From Mycetocola lacteus (lineage in GTDB: Bacteria; Actinomycetota; Actinomycetes; Actinomycetales; Microbacteriaceae): DNA of 64,000 nucleotides. Positions 57,500 through 64,000 of the stretch are shown piece by piece. The position numbers and the translations under genes were made by a program. Position 1 is the first letter of the stretch; each line of letters begins with the position of its first letter. The DNA is taken from the NCBI RefSeq assembly GCF_003667575.1, contig NZ_RCUY01000005.1, positions 620,001 through 684,000 of the forward strand. Reading direction: 5' to 3'. The notes under the pieces were generated by a model. It was given only the letters and a program-made list of their open reading frames with translations, did no database searches and was not told where the DNA came from.

Positions 57500-57620
57500 G
57501 CACACAGGTTAGCACGCCCGTTGTGGGCTTCGCCTGGCATCGACGGCCACGCCTCGCCCGGGTGACGGACCGGATGGCCGCCTGCGACGGCTCGAGTTAC
57601 AACTCCTGCTCCGGCACCGG

Positions 57621-58922
57621 CTACAGCTCCGGCTCCGGGCCCGGCGCATCCTTTTTCCGGCGACGACCGGCTCCCGCTGCGAGTGATGCGGGCATCGACT
57701 CGGGCGCCTCCTCCAGTTTGGGAACCACATAACCGCCCGAGCGAGCTCGCTTCTTCTGCGCCTCACCACCGCCGGCCTGGCCTCCCAGGAGTCCCGCGCC
57801 CGGCGCACGGTTGCCACCATTCGATGTGGCTGGTGAACTCGCCGCAGGAAGCTTTTCCCCGCCGGCTCCCGCTGTGCTGGTAGCGGGGTTGATCCCCAGG
57901 ACGCCCCCACCGGAAGCGCCACCCGCGAGGCGAGCGCCAGCGGCAATTCCCACGGTCCCGGCGACCCCGGAGCGCAGCCCGCGTTCCGCCGCGCCGTCAT
58001 CCGTGCCGGTGAGCGCCGAATCCTGACTGGGACCCCCACCGGCTATGCCGGGGTTTAGTGCCGGATCGGGCTGGGGCACCTGTCCTTCGGGCGGTCCGGG
58101 GGCAACGGGCGGGTGTGGCGTCCGCGGGCCGGGAAGCGTCGGCACCCCGGGAACACGCGGGCGTTCGGCACTTCCAGAGCTATCCCCCGGCGTTTCAGGA
58201 CCGCCGCCGACGTACACCGGAGGGGGCGCGTCCGGGGCTGGTCTCGGAGCGCCCGTGCTCGATGGTGACGCTCCCCCGGGACCTCCTCCGACACCGGTCT
58301 GCGCGCTGCCGGGCCCGTCGGGCGTGTACCCCGTCGTGCCCGAACCTGGTCCGCTTCCCAACTCACCCTTATTGAAGTCCTCGCGGATCGCTACCGAATA
58401 GTCTTTGCTCCGGCTGGCCAGGGATTGCGCATCATTTCCAATGCGTGTTTCCAGAATGCGCAGTGCCTTTTCTGCTGCCCGTAGTCGCTCCCCTGTGAGA
58501 AATTCCACAAGTTGGCTTTGGGTATCTCGCGTAATTGGCAGACTCGTAAACGCGTGCCAGGTAACCGTGGCACCTTGAACAAGTGCGCGGGCCAGCGAGT
58601 CGGGGAGCCTGCCATCGGGGAGGCCGGCAATGAGCTTCTCCGCGTGCGCTCGGCGGTCCTCGTTGTCCTGTGTCACGGTTTTCTGTATGTCTTCAGCCTC
58701 TATTTCCAGGCTGCTGAGGCGGTCGATCAGTGTCGATGCAACACCGCGGGCCGCTTCGGATGCTTCGCCGTTCCACCCTGCAAACAAATCGGTTCCTCGG
58801 ACTCGAATATCATCGCGCGCTTGCGCAAGCATTGCTCGCAACCGGTCAAGCGCCGGTGCGTCCCAGTCTTTACCCGAGGCGAGTGCCGTGAGTCTTTCTT
58901 CCGCGCTGCCTGCATCGGTCAT
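57621..58922 (-). CDS. PPE/EspB-like protein of a mycosin cassette
   Basis: A 433-residue protein. The first 190 residues are helical, with a W-x-G turn (Trp50-Asn-Gly52 in LFAGWNGEASEA), reminiscent of WXG100/PPE-type helical hairpins. The remainder (about 195-433) is Pro/Gly/Ser-rich and probably disordered, with a short ordered end (GGYVVPKLEEAPE) and basic tail GRRRKK. No signal peptide is present. It follows the mycosin gene by 76 bases and is probably a secretion substrate or mycosin target; this is inferred. G+C content and codon use look lower than in the flanking prfA and prmC genes. Confidence 0.65.
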   Translation of the reverse strand: MTDAGSAEERLTALASGKDWDAPALDRLRAMLAQARDDIRVRGTDLFAGWNGEASEAARGVASTLIDRLSSLEIEAEDIQKTVTQDNEDRRAHAEKLIAGLPDGRLPDSLARALVQGATVTWHAFTSLPITRDTQSQLVEFLTGERLRAAEKALRILETRIGNDAQSLASRSKDYSVAIREDFNKGELGSGPGSGTTGYTPDGPGSAQTGVGGGPGGASPSSTGAPRPAPDAPPPVYVGGGPETPGDSSGSAERPRVPGVPTLPGPRTPHPPVAPGPPEGQVPQPDPALNPGIAGGGPSQDSALTGTDDGAAERGLRSGVAGTVGIAAGARLAGGASGGGVLGINPATSTAGAGGEKLPAASSPATSNGGNRAPGAGLLGGQAGGGEAQKKRARSGGYVVPKLEEAPESMPASLAAGAGRRRKKDAPGPEPEL

Positions 58923-58998
58923 GATTTTCCCTCCCGTTGGTGATTCGATGGTGTGGGGAGAGTCTGGGTGCGTGGGGGCGCTAGGTATTCGTGTTGTT

Positions 58999-60426
58999 TC
59001 ATCGACGGTGCCTGCGGCGCAACAGCAAAAGCATGCTGGTCACCCCCGCGACCACCACAAGCGCGAGAGCGAGTCCACCGGCGACCCATTCCGATACTCG
59101 TTGATTCGCATTGTCACGAGCTTTCCCCGGTAATTCGGAGCGCGGAGCCGTGTTCAAGGCAGCGCGCGCCTTCTGTACGTCCTGCTTGGTTGGTGCGCTT
59201 GCCCATTGGCATTGATCCATAGAATCCGGCGGTTCCGTCCGATCACTGGCAGTGCAACGCGGGTCGGATGGAGAAGAGACAAAGAGTGGGTTTTCATCGG
59301 GAAAGGTCAGCGGATCGGCCGCGAGCATCGCGGAAACGGACAACGCACCAAAACCTGATTTGTTATTCCACGGTGGGATTCCCGGATGTGTTCCACCGTC
59401 CGTTGTCCGCACCAGGCTTTGCAGAAGCTGATTGCTGGTTGCCCTGGGGTACTTTTCCTGAGCCAGCGCAAGGGAACCCGCCACGAGAGGTGTCGCCAGA
59501 GATGTTCCGTCCCGCCGCACAGGATTCCAGTCGTCGCCCACGGCGAGAATCCATGCTGCCGGAGCGGTAACCGCGACGTTATCCGCTCCCCACTGCTGAA
59601 GTCCCCCTAGATCGGTGCCCTTTCCAAGGATCACTCCGTCACGGCCCACCCCGTTTACCGCAACCGAACCGTTTCCCGCGCCGGGATAGGTCCCTGCACC
59701 GATGCTGTCATCGCCGGGGTTGGGAACGGCACCCACCACGATGATGTTGCGGGCCGCAGCTTGAAGGAGCGCATCCTTAAACGCGAGCGACGAACCTCCG
59801 ATCGACGCGGACACTATTGATGCACCCGATTTCATCGCAGCATCAGCCGAATCCTTCCACGAATCTCCCGTGTATTCGCCCTCCTCGTCTTTTCCCGTGA
59901 CGCACCGAGGTAACCACCCCCGTGATTCCTGCTCCGGTGTTACCAGCGGCCCAGTGGCAAAGAACTCGATTTCTGCTTCCGGGACGATGCCCACAGTTCC
60001 CAACCCGCCGTCGATCGCACGCCCGTTCCCTACGAGCATTGCAACAACGCTGGTTCCGTGGCCAGAAATCTGCGCATCAGTACTGTCGGCAGGGAACGGC
60101 TCGCCGGTGTCCTGGTTCAGGCAGGTACTCTCATGCACGGTGATATTTGCGCCCTGGAGTTCCGCTGCCCTGAGATTGATTCCACTGTCGATGACTGCGA
60201 TTTTGACACCACGCCCACGCAATCCTTGCGACGTCGCGGAGCCGATATTGAGTGCGTCGATGTACCAGAGTCCACCGGATCGCTGTTCAGCGTTTGGAAT
60301 CTCGGTCACCGTTTTTTCCGTTTTCGGAAGCGGTAACGCCTCACCTGCCGTGGGCAGGGCAAGCGTGATAACCGAGGTGAGTGCTAGCTGCGTCAGGACC
60401 CGCATGCCTGAACGATTACTGATCAT
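58999..60426 (-). CDS. Mycosin-like S8 serine protease
   Basis: A 475-residue subtilisin-family protease: signal peptide (about 1-32), catalytic Asp80 (AVIDSGIN), His123 (SGHGTSV) and Ser309 (DGTSLATP), four extra-domain cysteines, and a C-terminal membrane helix (about 445-466) with a basic tail RRRHRR. This is the architecture of MycP, the membrane-anchored protease of type VII secretion systems, with the active site outside. The ATG at 60426 is chosen since AGGAAGG lies eight bases upstream. No EccB, EccC, EccD or EccE gene is in the window. Confidence 0.88.
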   Translation of the reverse strand: MISNRSGMRVLTQLALTSVITLALPTAGEALPLPKTEKTVTEIPNAEQRSGGLWYIDALNIGSATSQGLRGRGVKIAVIDSGINLRAAELQGANITVHESTCLNQDTGEPFPADSTDAQISGHGTSVVAMLVGNGRAIDGGLGTVGIVPEAEIEFFATGPLVTPEQESRGWLPRCVTGKDEEGEYTGDSWKDSADAAMKSGASIVSASIGGSSLAFKDALLQAAARNIIVVGAVPNPGDDSIGAGTYPGAGNGSVAVNGVGRDGVILGKGTDLGGLQQWGADNVAVTAPAAWILAVGDDWNPVRRDGTSLATPLVAGSLALAQEKYPRATSNQLLQSLVRTTDGGTHPGIPPWNNKSGFGALSVSAMLAADPLTFPDENPLFVSSPSDPRCTASDRTEPPDSMDQCQWASAPTKQDVQKARAALNTAPRSELPGKARDNANQRVSEWVAGGLALALVVVAGVTSMLLLLRRRHRR

Positions 60427-60459
60427 CAGGGTCACCTTCCTGCTTCCGCGTCCGACGCA

Positions 60460-60813
60460 TCACGATGTTGCCCCTGCTGAGCGGCCAGATGACTGCTGTG
60501 CAAGCGTTTGGAGAATTGCCAACGTGTCTTCCTCCGCTTGAGCGTCTGCCGCTCGAATCGATGCCACCGCGGCAGCCGAAGCGTCCGAGAACTCGACCAC
60601 GGAGTCGGAAACCTCGGTCACCATTCGAGCGAGAATATCTAGTCGCATCTTCAGCGACTCACGATACTCCTGTGCCCTCCCCACTTTGACTCCTGTGCTG
60701 TGGGAGATCACGGACCTACCCGGAATCTCCATCACCGCATCGGCCAGCTTTTTTGCCAGCGTTTCGGCGTTTTCGTCCACTGATATCTGATTGGGACTCA
60801 CCATCGAACTCAT
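60460..60813 (-). CDS. Small helical protein of the mycosin cassette
   Basis: A 117-residue, cytoplasmic-looking, almost entirely helical protein (AETLAKKLADAVMEI; LDILARMVTEVSDSVVEFSD; EEDTLAILQTLAQQ) without Cys or Trp. Size and composition resemble EspC-like or WXG100-like type VII substrates, but the WXG turn is absent. It is first of the three-gene cassette, 33 bases before the mycosin gene. The start could be ATG 60813 (chosen), GTG 60816 or ATG 60804. Confidence 0.65.
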   Translation of the reverse strand: MSSMVSPNQISVDENAETLAKKLADAVMEIPGRSVISHSTGVKVGRAQEYRESLKMRLDILARMVTEVSDSVVEFSDASAAAVASIRAADAQAEEDTLAILQTLAQQSSGRSAGATS

Positions 60814-60877
60814 CACTTCCCACCCGCTTCAACCATCATCTTGGCCCAAGCAGTGAGCCTCGACCTCGTCATTAAAA

Positions 60878-60908
60878 ACCCTAGTCAGATAACAAATAGG
60901 ATCTGCAA
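60878..60908 (-). promoter_or_regulatory. Possible promoter of the mycosin cassette
   Basis: In an A/T-richer stretch upstream of the cassette, TTGCAG (60903-60908) is followed after 19 bases by TAGGGT (60878-60883) on the minus strand. The spacing is wider than ideal and the match is only moderate. Confidence 0.25.
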
Positions 60909-61009
60909 GGGGATTTTTGAGGCGGTTCACGGGGCGTCACACACCCACGGAATCTCGGGGTTTTTCGCCGCCGCCGCGTTGACCGCGATGTCCGGAACCC
61001 CTCAACGCC

Positions 61010-61046
61010 GAACGGCCCCGGAATCGTGATGATTCCGGGGCCGTTC
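61010..61046 (-). terminator. Terminator after prfA
   Basis: A perfect sixteen-base-pair stem GAACGGCCCCGGAATC and complement with a five-base loop, 11 bases beyond the prfA stop codon. Confidence 0.85.
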
Positions 61047-61057
61047 GGTGGTGAGGG

Positions 61058-62137
61058 CTAGGAGTTGTCGCCGATCTCGGCGAGACGTGCCTCCTCGTCG
61101 GCGGAGATTGCCGACTGAATGATGGGTTCCATCGCACCGTTCATCACGGCGTCCAGGTTGTACGACTTGTAGCCGGTACGGTGATCGGCCACCCGGTTCT
61201 CCGGGAAGTTGTACGTGCGGATGCGCTCCGAGCGGTCCATGGTACGGATCTGGCTCTTGCGAGCATCCGAGGCGGCGGCGTCGATCTGCTCCTGCTGGTG
61301 GGCCAGCAGTCGGGCACGCAGCACGCGCATACCGGCTTCACGGTTCTGCAGCTGCGACTTCTCGTTCTGCATGGCCACGGTGATACCGGTGGGTAGGTGG
61401 GTGATGCGCACGGCGGAGTCGGTGGTGTTCACCGACTGACCACCGGGGCCCGAGGAGCGGTACACGTCGATCTTCAGGTCGTTCTGGTTGATCTCGACCT
61501 CTTCGGGCTCATCCACCTCGGGGAACACCAGCACGCCGGTGGTCGAGGTGTGGATGCGTCCCTGCGACTCGGTGGCCGGCACACGCTGCACGCGGTGCAC
61601 ACCACCCTCGTACTTGAGGTGAGCCCAGACACCCTGCGAGGGGTCGGTTGCGTTGGACTTGATGGCCACCTGAACGTTCTTGTATCCACCCAGGTCGCTG
61701 TGGTCGGCCTCGAGCATCTCGGTCTTCCAGCCCTTGGACTCCGCATAGTGCATGTACATGCGCAGCAGGTCGGCGGCGAACAGGGCCGACTCGGCCCCAC
61801 CCTCGCCACCCTTGATCTCCATGATCACATCGCGTGCATCGTCGGGGTCACGCGGGATCAGCAGACGACGCAGCTTCTCCTGGTTCTCGGCGAGACCCTC
61901 CTCGATCGAGGGGATCTCGGCGGCGAAGTCGTCGTCTTCCTTGGCCATCTCGCGGGCCGCTTCCAGGTCTTCCTGGGACTGCAGCCAGCGGGTGTGCGCG
62001 GCGATGATCTTGCTCAGCTCGGCGTAGCGCCGGTTGATCTTCTTGGACCGTGCCGGGTCCTGGTGGACGGCCGGATCCGCGAGCTGCTCCTGCAGATCGG
62101 CGTGCTCGGCGATCAGTGTCTGCACTGATTCAAACAT
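61058..62137 (-). CDS. prfA: Peptide chain release factor 1
   Basis: A 359-residue release factor for UAA and UAG stop codons. The catalytic GGQ is at 232-234 ([17 protein letters not shown]), and the codon-recognition PxT region is in the central domain ([17 protein letters not shown], with P-A-T). The length is standard. It lies downstream of rho, its usual actinobacterial partner; prmC, which methylates its GGQ, is 7 kb away rather than adjacent. Confidence 0.98.
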   Translation of the reverse strand: MFESVQTLIAEHADLQEQLADPAVHQDPARSKKINRRYAELSKIIAAHTRWLQSQEDLEAAREMAKEDDDFAAEIPSIEEGLAENQEKLRRLLIPRDPDDARDVIMEIKGGEGGAESALFAADLLRMYMHYAESKGWKTEMLEADHSDLGGYKNVQVAIKSNATDPSQGVWAHLKYEGGVHRVQRVPATESQGRIHTSTTGVLVFPEVDEPEEVEINQNDLKIDVYRSSGPGGQSVNTTDSAVRITHLPTGITVAMQNEKSQLQNREAGMRVLRARLLAHQQEQIDAAASDARKSQIRTMDRSERIRTYNFPENRVADHRTGYKSYNLDAVMNGAMEPIIQSAISADEEARLAEIGDNS

Positions 62138-62172
62138 GTGATTCCTTATCTCAAAACTGTTTTCGGGGAAAA

Positions 62173-62226
62173 AGCCCGAACCCGCTGCCCGCGGCAGTGA
62201 CCTGCCGGCGAGAAACGGGTTCGAGG
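62173..62226 (-). terminator. Hairpin after rho
   Basis: An eight-base inverted repeat CGAACCCG / CGGGTTCG spans 62176-62223 with an inner hairpin (CTGCCCGCGGCAG), ending close to the rho stop codon. Flanking A/T runs are short. Confidence 0.5.
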
Positions 62227-62233
62227 AAAACAG

Positions 62234-64000
62234 CTAGCGGTGGTCGTGACCGTTACCCGAGGTGGGTGCCGGCATCGACTTCTGCATCTGTACGAGGAAC
62301 TCGACGTTGCTGGAGGTCTCCTTCAGCTTACCGAGTACAACCTCAAGGGCCTGCTGCGGGTCCAGGCCGGCCAGGGCACGACGCAGCTTCCAGGTGACCT
62401 TGACCTCATCGCTGCCCAGCAGCATCTCCTCACGACGGGTCGAGGAGGCGTTGACGTCCACGGCCGGGAAGATGCGCTTGTCGGCGAGCTGACGGCTCAG
62501 ACGCAGCTCAGAGTTACCGGTGCCCTTGAACTCCTCGAAGATAACCTCGTCGGCCTTCGAACCGGTCTCGACCAGCGCGGTGGCCAGGATGGTGAGCGAT
62601 CCGCCGTTTTCGATGTTGCGGGCGGCACCGAAGAAGCGCTTGGGCGGGTACAGGGCGGCGGCGTCCACGCCACCGGAGAGCACGCGGCCCGAGGTGGGGG
62701 CGGCCAGGTTGTAGGCGCGACCCAGGCGGGTGATCGAATCCAGCAGCACCACGACGTCGGTGCCCAGCTCCACCAGGCGCTTGGCACGCTCGATGGCGAG
62801 CTCGGCGACGGTGATGTGGTCCTCGGCCGGGCGGTCGAAGGTCGAGGCGATGACCTCGCCGCTGACCGTGCGCTGCATGTCGGTGACCTCTTCGGGACGC
62901 TCATCCACGAGGACCACCATCAGGTGAGTCTCGGGGTTGTTGGTCGCGATGGCGTTGGCGATCTGCTGCAGCACGATGGTCTTACCGGCCTTGGGCGGGG
63001 CAACGATCAAGCCACGCTGGCCCTTACCGATCGGGGCAACCAGGTCGATGATGCGCTGGGTCAGCTTGCCCTGCTCGGTCTCCATGCGCAGGCGCTCCTG
63101 CGGGTAGAGCGGGGTCAGCTCGCCGAAGTCCACGCGGGTTGCGGCGTCCTCGACGGACAGGCCGTTGATCGAGTCCACCTTGACGATGGCGTTGTACTTC
63201 TGGCGGGCGTTCTGCTCGCCCTCGCGCGGCTGACGGATGGATCCGACCACCGCGTCACCCTTGCGCAGGTTGTACTTCTTCACCTGGCCCAGCGAGACGT
63301 AAACGTCGTTGGTGCCGGGGAGGTAGCCGGAGGTGCGCACGAAGGCGTAGTTGTCCAGGACGTCGAGGATACCGGCGATGGGCAGCAGGACATCGTCCTC
63401 GGCCAGCTCGATCTCGCCGTCCTCGTTCACGCCGCGACGCTTGCGGTCACGGTAGCGACCGCGACCGCGGCCGCCCTCGTCCTCGGAGTTCTGAGTGCGC
63501 TCGGCGGGGCCGTTGTTGTTGCCACGCTCGCCACGGTTGTTGTCGTTCTGAGCGCGCTCGTTGCGGTTGCCCTCACCCTGACCGTTGTTTGCGCGGTCGT
63601 TCTGGGTACGCTCGTTCTGGCCGCGGCCGTTCTGACGGGGCTCGGTGGCGTCCTCGGACTTGGTCTCTGCCTGCTCGGCGCGCTCGACGTTGTTGCGTCC
63701 ACGCCCGCGGCCACGGCCACGGGTGTTGCGCGGCTGTTCGGTGGCCTCGGACGCGTCCTCGGCGGGCGCGGTTTCGGCCGGCTCGGCGCTCTCGGTGGCG
63801 TCCGTGTTCTCGGCGGTGTTGCCCTGTCCGCGACCGCGGCCACGGCCACGACCCCGACGGTTTCCGCGAGGAGCCTCGGTGGTTTCGGAATCGGCGTTCT
63901 CGGCGGTGCCCGCCTCGGTCGCGTTCTCATCCGGGGTGTTCGGGATCAGCGGAGCGCCGTCGTGGTTGACGTGACCACGAGCGGAAACCGGGGCGGCGTC
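62234..64000 (-). CDS. rho: Transcription termination factor Rho (5' end outside window)
   Basis: At least 588 residues; the frame is open to the right edge, so the N-terminus is missing. An internal GTG at 63430 is not the start, since the coding sequence continues upstream through a hydrophilic low-complexity region. That region contains two RGRGRGRGR blocks and Asn/Arg/Glu-rich repeats (about 190 residues). Then come the RNA-binding domain ([18 protein letters not shown]), Walker [12 protein letters not shown], the Walker B region [17 protein letters not shown] and the arginine finger/R-loop part. It is an RNA-dependent hexameric ATPase for factor-dependent termination. Confidence 0.97.
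   Translation of the reverse strand, partial: DAAPVSARGHVNHDGAPLIPNTPDENATEAGTAENADSETTEAPRGNRRGRGRGRGRGQGNTAENTDATESAEPAETAPAEDASEATEQPRNTRGRGRGRGRNNVERAEQAETKSEDATEPRQNGRGQNERTQNDRANNGQGEGNRNERAQNDNNRGERGNNNGPAERTQNSEDEGGRGRGRYRDRKRRGVNEDGEIELAEDDVLLPIAGILDVLDNYAFVRTSGYLPGTNDVYVSLGQVKKYNLRKGDAVVGSIRQPREGEQNARQKYNAIVKVDSINGLSVEDAATRVDFGELTPLYPQERLRMETEQGKLTQRIIDLVAPIGKGQRGLIVAPPKAGKTIVLQQIANAIATNNPETHLMVVLVDERPEEVTDMQRTVSGEVIASTFDRPAEDHITVAELAIERAKRLVELGTDVVVLLDSITRLGRAYNLAAPTSGRVLSGGVDAAALYPPKRFFGAARNIENGGSLTILATALVETGSKADEVIFEEFKGTGNSELRLSRQLADKRIFPAVDVNASSTRREEMLLGSDEVKVTWKLRRALAGLDPQQALEVVLGKLKETSSNVEFLVQMQKSMPAPTSGNGHDHR

Noticed and set aside
63428-63430. GTG at 63430 as the rho start codon
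   Set aside because: The frame continues upstream to the window edge with typical actinobacterial Rho low-complexity sequence, so this is an internal valine.
63427-63930. A 167-codon minus-strand frame in the rho region
   Set aside because: It is an out-of-frame reading of the Arg/Gly/Asn-rich N-terminal part of rho.

Overview
The window is high-GC, densely packed DNA from an actinobacterium, most probably order Micrococcales and family Microbacteriaceae. This rests on a Rho with Arg/Gly/Asn-rich low-complexity sequence, actinobacterial families such as DUF4192, CU044_5270, YhgE/Pip and mycosin, frequent GTG/TTG starts, and the ispG-rseP-dxr and tsaC-wecA-atpI-atp gene orders. The family assignment is inference; no rRNA or other marker is present to fix it.

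Layout. (1) 0.1-0.8 kb: a secreted protein of unknown function and the start of a further gene. (2) 1.3-5.6 kb: the nusA-ylxR-infB core block on the minus strand, closed by a strong terminator. (3) 5.7-25.5 kb: an accessory region lying between nusA and proS. It holds a lipoprotein flavin oxidase, a secreted GH27 alpha-galactosidase, a minus-strand operon (binding lipoprotein, two permeases, GH36 alpha-galactosidase, mutarotase) with a divergent AraC regulator, a large DUF5107/TPR protein, a divergent HxlR/MFS pair and a sigma factor with its CU044_5270 partner. Together the glycosidases, transporter and mutarotase look like a raffinose/melibiose-type utilisation locus. (4) 25.5-40.7 kb: mostly housekeeping genes: proS, ispG, rseP, a divergent MurE-like ligase, dxr, an FKBP lipoprotein, plsC, OsmC, asparaginase, PP2C phosphatase, DUF4192, an adenine/adenosine deaminase and yaaA. 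(5) 40.7-50.4 kb: the complete F1Fo ATP synthase operon (atpBEFHAGDC) preceded by tsaC-wecA-atpI. (6) 50.4-64 kb: prmC, prfA and rho, interrupted by a degenerate ABC protein/YhgE pair (plus strand), by cysK-cysE, by an MFS exporter with a putative leader-peptide attenuator, and by a three-gene mycosin cassette. rho runs off the right edge.

Most worth a second look: the leader peptide and intrinsic hairpin upstream of the 56-57 kb MFS gene; the mycosin/PPE-like/helical cassette with no secretion machinery nearby; the P-loop-less ABC protein coupled to YhgE; a MurE-like ligase without the usual diamino-acid motif; cysE and atpB with apparently non-canonical start codons; and a 29-bp palindrome with a distant half copy among tandem repeats at 9.6-10.2 kb. 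Coordinates of short sites were counted by eye and may be off by one or two bases.
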